From Magicicada septendecula (Eukaryota > Arthropoda > Insecta > Hemiptera > Cicadidae), in assembly GCA_034769895.1 (NCBI GenBank), contig CM068370.1:41204344-41268343 (forward strand): 64,000 bases of DNA. Reading direction: 5' to 3'. Under the pieces are notes generated by a model, which saw only the letters and a list, made by a program, of their open reading frames with translations, was not told where the DNA came from and searched no databases. Position 1 is the stretch's first letter. Each line of letters opens with the position of its first letter. Below are positions 43,808-56,254 of this stretch, in pieces. Both the position numbers and the translations under genes were made by a program.

Positions 43808-44520
43808 AGTTATATGCTAAGGAAACTAGCAGACGAATTTGCGAAATGGGGTCTTGAAATAAATACCTCAAAAACTGAGTACCTTATAGTAGGCGGTGAA
43901 GGTCAAGACCGAGAACTAGGAACAAAAGTGATAAAAAATATTTAAAACGTCAAGTATTTGGGTGTAACAATGACATCGGATAGTGACAGCAACCAAGAAA
44001 TAAAAGTAAGAATAGGACAAGCTAAGACAGTAATAAAACAATTTAACAGTCTGCTTTGGGGTCCACGAATAACAAAGAACAATAAAATCAGAATATGTGA
44101 AACTATAGTCAAAAGTATAGGCATATATGAAGCAGAACTGTGGGAAATTAATAAAAGAAATAAATCCATAATAAGAGCTATGAAGATGGATTACTAGCAG
44201 AGGTGCTGTAGACTAACAAGACTAGATAGAGTGAGAAATGTAGAGATAAGACAAGCGATGGGAATCGACTTTGACATTATACAAACAACAGAAGCAATAA
44301 GACTGAATTGGTTCTGACACCTAAAAAGAATGTTGGATGAGAGATGGCCAAGGAAGGTGTGGGAATGAACTCCACCCTCTAGAAGAAAAAAAGGAAGACC
44401 TAAACATTCATGGAAAATGGATGTCGAAAATGCAATGAATGCAAGAGGACTTCCAGAACAGGACTGTTTAGACCGGCGCCAGTGGAAGCTAGGATGGGAG
44501 AGGCGGCGCCAGCCGTAATT
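43808..44520 (+). mobile_element. LINE 3' fragment
   Basis: Plus strand: LRKLADEFAKWGLEINTSKT, EYLIVGGEGQD, VKYLGVTMTSDSD, IGQAKTVIKQFNSLLWGPRI, KIRICETIVKSIGIYEAELW, RAMKMDY, CRLTRLDRVRNVEIRQAMGI, HLKRMLDERWPRKVWE, RRKKGRPKHSWKMDVENAMN and DRRQWKLGWERRRQP. This is the region after the RT active site through the usual 3' end of an insect LINE protein. Four or five in-frame stops are present and the 5' half is missing. Confidence 0.82.
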
Positions 44521-46755
44521 AAATCGTCAAATAAAACAAATAACATCGAAATACAGGCATGTGAAAAAAAAAACAGTAAAGGAGATTTAAATGTAATAGA
44601 ATTAAGCTAATCGAAAAAATGAGAACTCTTGTAACTGAGAAAGGAAAAATGATTTTATAATTTAGAAGTGAATAAAAAAATACAGAAGTAAGTGAATTAA
44701 ATAATATTACAAAATACCGCAGTACAATTCTAGCCCTTTCTTGGTTATCACATATAACTGTTTTCCTTGTCGACATCCTTTACAGGTACGGAGCGGCATG
44801 ATAGTTACTTTTCGGTTGATTTAATAGCGATTAGTGCGCGTCGTATTTGGCGAGTGTTATTAACGTGTTTATTTTTTATAATTGTGCGATAGTTGATTTA
44901 TGTACTTATTGACTTTTATTATTTAATATGAAATATAACGTTACTGTGGAACACATAAATTAATTCAATATGTGTACAGTATAGATAAAAACTCAATTAT
45001 TAATAGTTATTCTAGAGATATGGTAGTATAAGAATTTGTAATATACATATATGTAAGATAGCCATTTGAATAGTACAAGGTTCGGCTTGCCGCGACAATC
45101 CGGGGTCGGCCGAAGTAGTGAATAATATACCCAAGGTACCTAGTATGTCATAAACACATAAAATGTTTTGTGTATAAGAAACAGCAAAAAACGAGCAAGT
45201 ACCATTAGGAAAGCAGGTCGGTGTCCTTCAGAAGACAAAAGATGACACCCCAATATTTAAAGCAAATTTAGAAAGTAGCGTCGTTTTTTTAACAGCATAA
45301 CGGCTACGCGCGTAAATTATTCACCCGCACTGTTTCAGCCAATGGCGGATAGCGTCAGTCCAGCGCGCGAGAAAATAACGATACAGGAATGGAGAATTTC
45401 AAATTCACCGGGGATATTTCAAACCCTGGCCAATGAAAGTGTCATCAACCAGGACGGTGGTGAGGGAATCAGTATACAAACTATAAAAAGAGAGAAGCAA
45501 GTGAAAAAGAAGAGTTTTTTAAGTTTAAATTTCAAGTCGAGCACGGGAAATCTGCGTTACTCTGTACAAGTATTCCATAATATAATTATAACGGAACTTT
45601 ATACTAGCTTTGTTTAAAATGTATAGCTTAGTTAGGTAAAAAAAAGTCGAGAAGGAACAAGTTAAGGTATAAAGAAGAATATTTTATTGGTGCGCGTAAA
45701 GTACGTATTATGAAGATATTTCATATGTGCGTGACGTTAAGTACAACGCGAGCGTGTGATACAAAGTTAAGAAATGGTAAATCAATTATGTTTGGTGAAA
45801 GTGAAGTGCAATGAGCAACGTAGAACGACCAATCAGAGTCTTGGAATCCTGCAAACAAGTAACAGCATACTATCTTAACAATTCACAACTCTAATATACA
45901 AAACATAGAAATTAATGTCTACCATAAGTATAACTCATCTCATTCTCAAAAAAAACCCACACTTCTTCAGATACTAACAATTCAGTTTATGTGATATGAC
46001 ATGCTAGAAAGGGTATTTAGTAGAATTATTGTATATAATCAAGTGAATGAAACAAAATATAATAAGAATAGCATTCTAGTACGAGTCGAATACTTGCATA
46101 TAATAATTATTAAGAAAATTCATGTTAGTTAAGAAAATATTATGCTATATGTTAATTAGAGTATTGAATATATATAGGTGTCAGGTGAATAAAATATAAT
46201 ATTGCGATTCACTAAACCGAAGAATACTTAAATAATGGTAATCTTGAAGAATAGTAATCAAGTGAATATTAATACTTTGAAATTAGTTGTAAATTTGTGT
46301 ATCAAGCATCTCAATGATATTATATTAGAAACCATAATGTTTATGATCAAATTTCAGATGCCATGTTTGTAATAAGAATGAAATAATATAGAATATTAGT
46401 ATCTGAACGGAATGAGTTATTATTTGTTAATAAACCCTGAGATACTCTGCTCTGGCGCCCAACCGAATTAATGATTGATATAATAATGAGTGGATGTATT
46501 ATAGTGGATGTATAACACAAATATTAAAATCTAATTCATAAATATTATAAATCATTATAATTACTGCCCAAACGAAGTGTTGTCTTCAAAATTGTTTAAT
46601 TTAGCACTCCGAACAAAAGGGGGCAATCAAGAGGTATTTATAGTATAATTCGTACAGGACGTTTGTAAGCGTAGGAGAATTTTTACGATATGAGTGTATT
46701 TTTTAGAGCAGTGAGTTTACAAATCTCTTAACGACGATTTCTCAGATATTTTAGG
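44521..46755. other. AT-rich sequence without recognisable genes
   Basis: A 91-residue frame at 45342-45617 (MADSVSPAREKITIQEWRIS) is open but matches nothing I know and has no companions. The rest is strongly AT-rich and featureless by eye. Confidence 0.35.
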
Positions 46756-47488
46756 CAGGGGCGAACCTAGGGGGGAATATGGGGATAACCCAAAAAATTA
46801 AAACTGGTTGTGTTTTTGAAATGTAATTAATTGACTTCCAATTGTCAATTTAAAAAAAATTACTATTTGAGTCAATGACAAGTCTAAATAATCTACAATA
46901 ATAGGCCTTATACTCAATAATAAATATAACAGATGTTGAAAGATATGGTGAAAAATGAAAAGAAGTCGGCTTGAAAGAGAGTAGGATACGTTTTTCGGCT
47001 GGTTACGGTAAATGGAGACATATCTTTTTATATTTTAACTTAATGTTACATGTTGATAACTTCAGTCACAAAGCACATAATGTGAATGAGATTTAATTTC
47101 TTAACATTATTTTTCATAATGTTGTTGTAATAGACTCTACCTAGTTCTAAGAAACAAAATATTGTAAAATTAATCATACGTTCAATAAACATTTTTCGTG
47201 TTCTTGCATGTGTTAACCCTACACCACAAAACACACATACACATACAAAATTTACTTTATTAATTTTAGCATTCTGTTTAAAGTATTTATATTCCACAGA
47301 AAGGTATTATTAGGCTTCCAAGTCAAACTGTATGTTATTAATTGATTTTATAAAATTAGTGAATTATAGTCATTATTTACCCATTAGTTTTAATTTATTG
47401 GTGTGATTTTCATTATAAGATGAGAAAAAAAACTATATGTGGTTGAAAAAATCCCCCCCCCCGGAATGAAATCCTAGGTTCACCCTTG
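46756..47488. mobile_element. hAT-like MITE
   Basis: Begins CAGGGGCGAACCTAGG and ends with the inverted CCTAGGTTCACCCTTG, 13 of 16 bases matching. The flanking octamers ATTTTAGG (46748-46755) and ATTTCAGG (47489-47496) match at 7 of 8 positions, fitting a hAT target duplication. G- or C-runs lie just inside both ends. At 733 bp with no transposase it is non-autonomous. Confidence 0.75.
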
Positions 47489-47952
47489 ATTTCAGGTACA
47501 AACATCAATACCCGTACTATTACGTAATTAGATTTTTAGTCATTAATTAAATAAAGTATAAACAATCAAAACATTACAAAACTTTTTCTCAGAGTTTGAT
47601 TGTCAGACAAGAAATATTCTTTTTGTAATATTAGATTTTGCCGCAACTAGTAATTAGACCCACCAGTTATGAATGTCACTATTCAACCTTGCCAGAAGGC
47701 TGCCTAATTTCAAACTGTGAATGATGTTCACAGTTTAATTACAAAATGAGGATATTCAGATTCTTTGTCGCTTCTCTAAATAGTTATAATTTGATACGGT
47801 TGACATTTCAATGGCAGAAAGAGGAGAATAATTTACAACAGTCTCCCAATATTAGTTTTATTTTAGATGTTGCGTTTTGGAGTGTTTAAAGTTTATGTAA
47901 TGTTACAGTAAATCGTTATTAGAATAAGATTAAATATCTGCTTAAGAATATA

Positions 47953-48869
47953 TACGACGTTTATCTCAAAAGTAAGTTTCCCTTCTTTAGGAAAAATAAA
48001 AAAAAAACATTTAAAAATTAAAAAGGAAACTATAATTTTATTCAAAAACATTTATTTATTTTTCAATATAATCTCTACGCTTGTCAATACACTTTCTGTA
48101 GCGTAGACCAGTTTTTCAATTCCATTCCTTGAACTGCTGCGTGCCCAGATTTCGAAGCCAGGCGTCAACCGCCTGTTTCACTGTATCGAAACGTTGTCTT
48201 CCCAGGTGTTTTTTGGGATGGAGGAACAGAAGGCAATCGGGGTGAATATGAGGGATGGTCGAAAATCTCCAATTGAAAGGACTCCAACAAATTTCGCGTG
48301 ACTCGCGAGGAATGAGGACGTGCATTATCGTGGAGCAGAACTTTGTTGCTCAAGAAACCGGACCGTTTCCGCTTTATCGCTGATCGGAGTTTGTTTTACA
48401 GTCTCGCAATACCTTTCTGAATTTCGTCAACGATGACGCGTCCGTCCTCCAACACAATCGACTTAACGGCGCCAACAAGAGCAGGATTCTCAGTTAATGT
48501 TCAGCGTCTTCCACTGCGCGGTTCATCGTGCAGATTCGTTCTCCCTTTCAAGAACGATGTATTCCGCCTGCGGACTATTTGAATGCTCATGCACCCAGCT
48601 CCGTACACAGAAACTAAGTGACGATGAATTACAGCCGCTGTATCATTTTTTGCAGCAAAAAAAAAAAAAACGAATCACATTACCCACTTCACAAACGGAA
48701 CGTCCATGATTATAAATTTCGTGTTGTTGTTACGTACCTACGCAATGGTCGGGGTTTTGGCAGTACTACCACTAAACACAAATAAAAGTTCTCCAACTTT
48801 CGCAGCCTGCTTGCGCAATTTCCGTTTGACAAAAAAATAGGGAAACTTACTTTTGAGATGACCCTCGTA
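47953..48869 (-). mobile_element. mariner transposon, internally deleted
   Basis: TA flanks both sides (47951-47952 and 48870-48871). The inverted ends are about 31 bp: TACGACGTTTATCTCAAAAG on the left and TACGAGGGTCATCTCAAAAG inverted on the right, both continuing TAAGTTTCCC. At 917 bp it is about 400 bp shorter than a full mariner. The C-terminal third of the transposase is readable on the minus strand. The rest to the right is reduced to fragments. Confidence 0.87.
48110..48353 (-). pseudogene. mariner transposase C-terminal fragment
   Basis: Minus strand, first frame: SNKVLLHDNARPHSSRVTRN, then LLESFQLEIFDHPSYSP. The second frame continues PDCLLFLHPKKHLGRQRFDT and VKQAVDAWLRNLGTQQFKEW. 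HDNARPH contains the second aspartate of the DD34D triad and SPD the third. A single-base shift near 48249 separates the frames and a few residues after SPD are lost. The N-terminal DNA-binding half is not recognisable, so the gene is dead. Confidence 0.85.
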
Positions 48870-48871
48870 TA

Positions 48872-49413
48872 CAAACACAAATAAAGCTGTTATATGACAT
48901 TCATATTTTGATTTCCTCGTTAATAATGTTAAGAATTTATACTCAAAACAAAATTATTATTTGTTTGTTTGACATACTTGTATCCTTGTATCATTTGTTT
49001 ATACTTATACAGGCTGCTAAGAAAGCACATTTGTTTCGTGCTATTTTTGTTTGTTTGTTTTTTGCTAACATCCAAATCTGTACTCTGTACTCCAAACTCC
49101 ATAGTGTCACATATCATAGCGTTTTAAATTCTCATCTTGATAGTTTTTGTGGTAGCATCAAGTTCTCAATCTGTTCGTAATCTTTTCTTCCGACGTGGAG
49201 TACTTTGGAATTATAATTCCAAATTACGTACATTTATTTCTTGGTTTGACATATATAACATTTTAATTTCCAAGTTACTCATTTCTTCTTGGTCGGTCTG
49301 TCTTGACTATGTTTATTTCGAGACCATTCCTTGACAAAGTCTCTTCTAGTTTTCATAATATGAACTCAAATGCTTCTAACTTTGTATTCTTATTGCCTGT
49401 CAACCAAAAATAT

Positions 49414-49415
<2 letters not shown>
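48872..49415. other. unassigned AT-rich sequence
   Basis: Small open frames only, without family resemblance. It ends in a GA microsatellite. Confidence 0.3.

Positions 49416-49472
<57 letters not shown>
49416..49472. repeat. GA microsatellite
   Basis: About 28 GA repeats, followed by a short GT run. Confidence 0.95.
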
Positions 49473-49474
<2 letters not shown>

Positions 49475-49587
49475 TGTGTGTGTACATTTTTATAAACCAT
49501 TATAAATATTATGGTTGTTTATAATCCATTAAAACTGATATTTTATTTTTCAAAAAAGCGAAGTCCCTTCTAAGAAACTTTTTAAAT

Positions 49588-49857
49588 TATTATTATTGGA
49601 TCCTACAGTCTTCCGACTGGTTTGGACCCTCCCCGCATATACCTGTAGTGCGTGTGTTACGGAGTCTCTCACGGGTATATGGGACCTACAGTTTAACGCC
49701 GCATCCGAACGGCATAGTTGGGAAGGATGCCTCTCGCTGGTTTGCCATCGCCTTGTGAGGAGGAACGGTTGTATCTAAATCAGATGGCCCCGGCGCGAAT
49801 CGAACCCGCGCCGACAGCGTAGCAGCGCCAAAACGCTAGCCACTACGCCACGACCGC
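49588..49857 (-). mobile_element. tRNA-derived SINE, copy 1 (full length)
   Basis: The 5' head on the minus strand has an A box, GTGGCGTAGTGGCTAGCG, and a B box, GGGTTCGATTC, spaced as in tRNA genes (pol III promoter). The body follows with GGCAAACCAGCGAGAGG, TATGCCGTTCGGATGCGG and ATATGCGGGGAGGGT, then a tail of AATAATAATAAT. The target duplication ACTTTTTAAAT is exact at 49577-49587 and 49858-49868. About 270 bp. It would be moved by a partner LINE. Confidence 0.88.
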
Positions 49858-49868
49858 ACTTTTTAAAT

Positions 49869-50274
49869 AAAGTCAGAAATATGGCGTAGCTTCATAGGAG
49901 ACTTCTGCTGCTTCAAAGTGGTACCGATTGTCTTCCATAATTTTATTATTATTATTATTATGTTATTGTTATACAGGTATTTTGCGAACTAGAGAGCTGT
50001 TGGATGGTTCAAGTTCTTCAACACCTTCCTTACTTTTCATTCTGGGCACCGAGTCATACTAATTTTTAAGAATTATGAAGTCTATATGCCCTGCTATGTT
50101 TCTTAATAACTTTCGGAGACGAGATGAATGCTGTAGACCATATGTTTTTGTTACTCCCCTTTCACGATGCAAGTTTGATAAACAAGAAGAAAACTGGAGA
50201 GTGGCTGTGTGAAAGCCAATCCTTTTAATTTAGCTATTTGCTAGTCAATTCCGTAAATATAATGTGATTATAAC
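49869..50274. other. unassigned sequence
   Basis: Contains a short ATT run at 49944-49960; otherwise nothing recognisable. Confidence 0.3.
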
Positions 50275-51775
50275 CAGGGCCTGACTTAAGGTTTTAGCAA
50301 CCTAGGATGCTGAAATTTTTGGCCCCCCCCCAAATAAAAAACCTTCCAACCTCTCAAACAACGAGTATTGCGCAGGATTTACTCATATACTATAGGCTAC
50401 TTATTATTTAGGAACACGTGGGTTGTATAAACATAAATTCTTCTTTTTTCCATTTTATTCACGTAAATTTATTTATTGCAATAGCACGAGCACACTGACA
50501 AATTATAATAAGTAACGAGAGTGTTACAAAAAAACGTACTTTCCTTAACGTTTGCACAAAGTAAATCAAAACACTAAGAACAAAAGTTTTCAAATAATTT
50601 TCATGTCTATTATTAATTGTCGAATATTTTTGTTTACTTAAATCACATTTTTATAGCTTTCTCAGTTCCAAATCAAGGAAATTTTTCACTAAAAGAAATG
50701 CTTTGTGGTTAAAAGAGATTTTGCGCTCGAAATGATGTCATTTCGGCAACGGCACGTTGAAAAGGCTCAATGCAACGTGTGTGTTTTTTAAATTTTGTCT
50801 TCTCTTAAGTTTTTTGCGCACAAGGGGATATTCTTTCACCTTACCTTTTTGTTGTATTGATGGATGCTATTATCGAGGAGAGCCAACAAAGAAGTAGGAA
50901 GTTTAAGGAAGGCAACTGGGGGCTGCAACCAGTGTATTTCACAGATATTGCTTTGTAAATGTGTGGGAAGAAACGATGAGAAGGAAGAATATGATTAGTA
51001 GCCCCACCAAGACAAAGACAATGATAATTAGTAGGGAAGCAATACAACATAGAGTAGTAATCAGCAATAAGAAAATTGAACAAGTGGCGACATTCAGATA
51101 TTCAGGTCCCGTCTTCAGTGAGGATGGTAGAATTGAGTCAGAGTTAGACACGAGGATCTCAGCTGCAACCAAACTTTACGGTGCTATCAACAGGAAGTTT
51201 CTGGGAAAAAGCGAAGTGTCACAGAAAACCAAACTGGCAGTATACAAATCTGTACATGCTCCAACATTGACGTACAGTCATGGACTCTGAACGACAGACA
51301 TAAAAAGAGAATACAAGCAATGGAGATGATATTCCAGAGGAGAATTGAGAAGAAAACTCGTAGAGTCAGGGTGAGAAACGTTTACATCCGGAAGAATTTG
51401 AAGATATTCTCTTTAAATTATAAAATTGAAAGCTCGAAACTGAGTTGGTTTGGCCACGTCTGTAGGATGGATGAGGATACGTACCCGAGACGGCAATGGG
51501 AGGCAAAACCAGAAGGCGCAGTAGAGGAAGAGGATGGCCCAGAACGAAATGGGAGGATAACATCAAGAAGGGTGCAGAAGGCAGAGGAGCAGTTTGGGCC
51601 CGTGTCAGGGTTTTGGAACTGAACAGGACGAGGTGGAGAGCTCTCTCGAAAGCCTCGACACCCGACATGTAGAAGAGGATGTCTAGTAGAAGAAAAAGAT
51701 TAAGTTTTTGCGCCCCCAACAAAAGCTTGCGCCCTCGGCTACAGTCTACTCAGCTTAATGGTGAATCAGGCCCTG
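50275..51775. mobile_element. hAT-like element carrying a LINE fragment
   Basis: Starts CAGGGCCTGACTTAAGG; the inverted right end is CAGGGCCTGATTCACCATT. Octamers outside are ATTATAAC (50267-50274) and ACTATACC (51776-51783), 6 of 8 matching, a decayed hAT duplication. Both ends carry G/C-rich stretches just inside (GGCCCCCCCCC on the left, GCGCCCCCAAC on the right). No hAT transposase is recognised in 50340-50940. The right half is occupied by a LINE 3' fragment. Confidence 0.65.
50950..51700 (+). mobile_element. LINE 3' fragment
   Basis: Plus strand: SPTKTKTMIISREAIQHRVV, ISNKKIEQVATFRYSG, GRIESELDTRISAATKLYGA, FLGKSEVSQKTKLAVYKSVH, APTLTYSHGL, then YKIESSKLSWFGHVCRMDED, TYPRRQWEAKPEG, RGRPRTKW-like remnants and a short tail. 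This is the segment from just after the RT active site to the 3' end. Three or more frameshifts and stops break it. It lies wholly within the hAT-like ends. Confidence 0.8.
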
Positions 51776-51783
51776 ACTATACC

Positions 51784-52218
51784 TGCTAATAAGCAGAATA
51801 GATAAATATTAAAAATAAGTATTACAACTAATTAAAGTTCATCTAGGAAGGTAGGTAATTAGGCAGGCAGGAAGTTGCCGTAGGGATATAGTAAGCTACG
51901 CGATTAAGCGATGCTTAAGTGAGCTCGTTATTTGCGTTGAAACTGCGCTTTCGTCGACTGCTGTATCTCGTGACAGAGAAAAGAACGGCCTTCGTTGACA
52001 GTGAATAAAATATCGATCACCTTGGAATGCTATTCAGTTCGGTTTACGCGAAGTGACCTTGAGAACGTCAACATAGTCGCTCCGGTTCCGCCATCTTTAG
52101 AAAACCAGCGCCATCTTTAGAAAATACACATTCATTTCTATTCAAGAAGAGCCGCTGGACATGCAAGCAAGGCAAATTATTATCGAACGAATGCCTACGA
52201 AATGTAGACGTAGGCACG

Positions 52219-52259
<41 letters not shown>

Positions 52260-54061
52260 TGTGAACTCTTTCTTCCTCGAACACCGCTAACAAGTGTTTA
52301 CGTACCGAGACCACTTTTTGCTGGCAGCAGAACTCGCACATCTGAGAAAAAAAAAATGACTGTCTCTTAATGTTTAACACTTAATTTTTGTTTATACACA
52401 ATTATCGGAAGTCGTCATTGCAGGACGTTTTTTTATTGTGCGAAGACAAGCAAACATTATATGAACAAAATTTCATGCAATTTTTAGTCGACAACAAGTG
52501 GTTTTCACAATTCAGTGTGCAAGTAATTTCGCTATTTCCGTTCGAAACAAGATACCTGCATTTTTTTATTTACTTGTTTTTGTTATACAATCGGCCAAAT
52601 GCATGAGTCTCTACAAGTTACAAGTGACCTTCCTACATCAGAGCAGTGGCGGCAGGTGTTATGGTTGCAGAGTTGCGCAACTACCAATATAAAATAACTA
52701 AAGTGTAAAATGATATACGACAACAATCCGTTAAAAAGTGTCATACATTTCAACGGAAAACATATTAGTTTCTATGTCCCACTGTATTTAAATCAAGAAA
52801 ATGTAGAAAGTAATGTCACGTCTTTAAAATAACCTAGGGGTATTCTTGAAACGCTAACAATAACCAGAAAATTCGTGTGAACAACAAAGGAATAGCAGCA
52901 ATACGCAACGTCAACAGTAAACAAAGAACTCACGTCTATGACGTAGTTATCGCCGTAGCTGAGTTGAATTGGTAGTACTCTGTTCGACAAGTCGCAAGAT
53001 TAACGAACGACGGACAAAGAATAGAATTGATTGGAAACATGAACGTGAACAGAAAGCGAGTAAAATAAAATGATATACAAATGGTTTGGTAAAATGGTCG
53101 GACCAAGGAGTGCGCAACGGATCTTAAGGTTCACAGCCTGAAGAAGAAGAAGAAAAAGAAGAAGAAGAAGAAGAAGAAGAAGAAGACAAAGGGTTTGATT
53201 TAAAATAAAATAAAACGCGTCAGATATTTATGATCGAGAATTTTCTCTGAACTAGCATAAGACATTATTAGTTTTCCCCCTGTAAGAAAAGAGATACAAT
53301 TTAAATCAATAAAGAGATGTACGTAGTTCAATGACGGTAACCGATTAATTAACGAATCGCATCCCAGCTAAAAGACGACTGAAACTGTCAGTGCCAGGAT
53401 ATCTAGCTAGATGAAGACTGGGAAGATTCAGCAAACAATTTTGGAGCGGGGAATATGAAAAGCTAGACCACTCTTTAATGGCCTTAAGTATAAATGATGG
53501 GAATAAGTGAAGATAAAAACACAGTGTGTTAGTATCAACACAATACGTTTATAAACGTAGAAGTATTAAATCATATCTGTGTTTTTCAGTTCGTTGTTCT
53601 TGTAATAAACTTAAAGTTTAAAATACACACTTCTCATTTAAGTTATGTACCAAACAAACATTAAAAAGGTGGTAAGGTACAGTTACAAAAGTGGGCCCAA
53701 TTTTAAGAGTGAAACCATGAACCTACATGACGTGATATGGATTTCGTATCACATCCTCACGCTCACAAAACCGTTCTACAACCACAAGACGAGGAAAACA
53801 TTCGTCTGAAGTGACCATTGCGGAGGGGGATTTTCCTCGTCCCCCCCACCCCGGTGGATCAGCGCCTGCTGGTGAACGAATAAAAGGAAGACACATTTCA
53901 AGATAAAATTGCATCTCAATTCGTCTACTTATTACTGTGTATTGTACATTTGAGTACGTTTTAAATTTGTATGTAAATGAAAACAAAATAAATTTTTCCT
54001 GTGAAGGGTTTGTGAGGATCGGTAAAAAATATAACACCAATTTTAACTTATTTGTGTCGCC
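51784..54061. other. unassigned sequence with simple repeats
   Basis: Contains a GA run at 52220-52257 and a GAA run at about 53141-53185. CAGTGGCGGCAGGTG at 52645 could be a hAT-type terminus but no partner end was found. No gene-like frame is supported. Confidence 0.35.
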
Positions 54062-54090
54062 GTTTCGACAATGTTTATTGTCATCATCAG
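54062..54090 (-). ncRNA. hammerhead-like motif H
   Basis: Minus strand: CTGATGA, T, GACAAT, AAAC, ATTGTC, GAAAC. Stem II has six perfect pairs and both conserved boxes are intact. The following bases, GGCGAC, do not give the expected GUH cleavage triplet, so it is probably a dead relic of a hammerhead-bearing element. Confidence 0.45.
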
Positions 54091-54788
54091 GATCTGTGTA
54101 TGAATACAAAAGAAATGTCAAACACAACAGAACAATTATTTGAGCGAATGTGTTTGTGTATGTGAGTGTGCGCGCGCGCTTGCGTATGTGTGTATCTTTG
54201 TATATGTGAAGGAGTTGAGATAGTTTGTTTTACATCATCAAATGTTTTCTTTAAAGACAACGAGAAAATTATAATATCCCAGAGCTTAATTTATACAATA
54301 TTACACTTTAAATTACTTATAATGTAATGGTATTTGTAATTAATTATAAAAGCAGTAATCAGCAATTAAATATTAGAATTGGTACAGAAAACGTTTATAC
54401 ATATACCTGTCAACATATAGCATAGTAAAATATATTAAAGCTAAATACAGATCATAGGGCTGTTAAATTATGTAATTATTAAAAGTTATTTTTGTCATGT
54501 TTCACTCACTGCTGGTATTAAAAACACCGTCATTAATTTAGAGAATTCTAAATTACACAATAACTAGAACTTTACGAACTTATATCAGATAATTTACATA
54601 ATGTTACAAACACAAGTTTATGGTAAATCTATCTATCAAACGAAAATGGATAATACTTATAATCATATTGTTGTAAATTATTATTTATCGAGAACTAAAT
54701 ATACATTGAGTACTATAGAATATTGTAAAATTATGTATATGTCAATAATCACACCCTTTCTCTCACCCATTCTCCCTCTACCTCTCAT

Positions 54789-54821
<33 letters not shown>

Positions 54822-55331
54822 CACTTTGTCTCTTTCTGCAATGGCACTCTAAAACTCTCACCATCTCTTTTTAAAGTGTAATCACCAAACAAAATTAAAG
54901 AGTAATTCATGAAATAAAAACACATTTACTGAACTCATCAAGTGATTTAGTATTCAGTGTCACAGACCGACAGGTTGTCTTAATTCTACTCAATCGGGCA
55001 ACTTGTGAAATCGTTTTTGTGAATAGCAAACGTGTATGTGCGTCAGCTGATTAACATACGGTGTGTCAGAACGGACCGTTCTAAATAAAGCTACTATCAG
55101 CTGGAAACAATTTACAACGAAACTGTAATTTTTAAAATAACGTTCAGCATTATTTTTATAACCGTGACGTCTGAAAATTACGTCCACTGAATGTTTCACA
55201 GAACAATTAAACCATTTACCTTGACAAGCAATTAGATGCACTAGCAAGAAGCGTAAAGTAAAAAAAAATCTAGTTTTTAATTTGTCTCATCTTGACGGTA
55301 CTTGTTAAGGATACGAAAATAATAATGTTTT
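54091..55331. other. unassigned AT-rich sequence
   Basis: A CT microsatellite lies at 54798-54833. No gene or further element is recognised. Confidence 0.35.
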
Positions 55332-55342
55332 ATTCATAGACC

Positions 55343-55626
55343 GAAGCGATCGTGGCCTAGTGGCTAGCATGTGGCACTGCTACGCTGTCGACGCGGGTTC
55401 GATTACCGCCGGGGGCATCTGTTTTAGATACGACCGTTCCCCCTCGCAAGGTAATGGCAAACCAGCGAGAGGTATCCTGCCTAGTATATAACCCCCCCCC
55501 AACTATGCCGTTCGGATCCGGCGTTAAACTGTGGGTCCCATATGTCTGTGAGAGACTCAGTAACACACGTACCATGGGTATATGCGGGGAAGGTACAAAC
55601 CAGTCGAAAGACTGAAGGACCCAATA
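55343..55626 (+). mobile_element. tRNA-derived SINE, copy 2 (full length)
   Basis: Head GATCGTGGCCTAGTGGCTAG with B-box-like GGGTTCGATTAC, then the same body as copy 1 (GGCAAACCAGCGAGAGG, TATGCCGTTCGGATCCGG, TATGCGGGGA) and a short tail CCAATA. The exact 11-bp target duplication ATTCATAGACC lies at 55332-55342 and 55627-55637. Confidence 0.88.
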
Positions 55627-55812
55627 ATTCATAGACCTGTTTCTCATGTCTTTCAGATTAAATAAAACAATCGATATTTAACTGTAGATTTAAAAAATCT
55701 ATTCTTATTCTTACTGACGAACAAGGAAACAATTAAAAAAAGAATGTGTTGGTTCCAGCACAGATACTGCAAATCAAATTTCTTTAAATGGCGTCAGTGA
55801 TGGGATATTGAT

Positions 55813-56088
55813 ATTAGGTCTAGTTGGGAGGTAGACTTCTTCCATCACCGTTTCTTTTTCGTTTTTTTTTTTAAAGCCACGTTTTACCTACACAAAAACT
55901 AGGTAGCCGCCTTCAGTAAAAACTAAACACTAAAACATCACAAGTAATAGATAAATAATACTCTGTTTTAGTATGTTTTGACTCTCTGCCGTTTGTGGGA
56001 CAGAGTATTATTTATCTTTTAATTGTGATGTTTCAGTGTTTGGTTCTGTCTGAAGACGGCTACCGATATTTTGTGTGGGCGAAACGTC

Positions 56089-56137
<49 letters not shown>

Positions 56138-56172
56138 GTGATGGAAGAAGTCCATGTCACAAGTAGGCCTAA
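55813..56172. mobile_element. inverted hammerhead-like pair F
   Basis: Arms of about 140-160 bp: GACTTCTTCCATCACCGTTT on the left answers AACAGTGATGGAAGAAGTCC on the right, and inner GATAAATAATACTCTGT answers ACAGAGTATTATTTATC. Left core (minus, 55880-55916): CTGAAGG, GCGGCTACCTA, loop, TAGGT, AAAACGT. Right core (plus, 56050-56088): CTGAAGA, CGGCTACC, loop, GGGC, GAAACGTC. A TA microsatellite (56094-56132) has expanded just outside the right core. Both cores look decayed. Confidence 0.6.
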
Positions 56173-56254
56173 CTGCAAATCCAAGGTTCTCAGACTGCTC
56201 TGGAGACACCAGATTCTCTGATATACATTTATCTCTTCTCGTAAGCTAAAATAT

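Noticed and set aside
45342-45617. 91-residue frame MADSVSPAREK...
   Set aside because: Plausible composition but isolated in AT-rich DNA with no recognised family or splice context; kept only as a note.
49786-49857. A genuine tRNA gene
   Set aside because: The tRNA-like head is the 5' part of a SINE with body, tail and target duplication, and the cloverleaf is imperfect.
52645-52680. CAGTGGCGGCAGG as the start of another hAT element
   Set aside because: No inverted partner or 8-bp duplication could be found.
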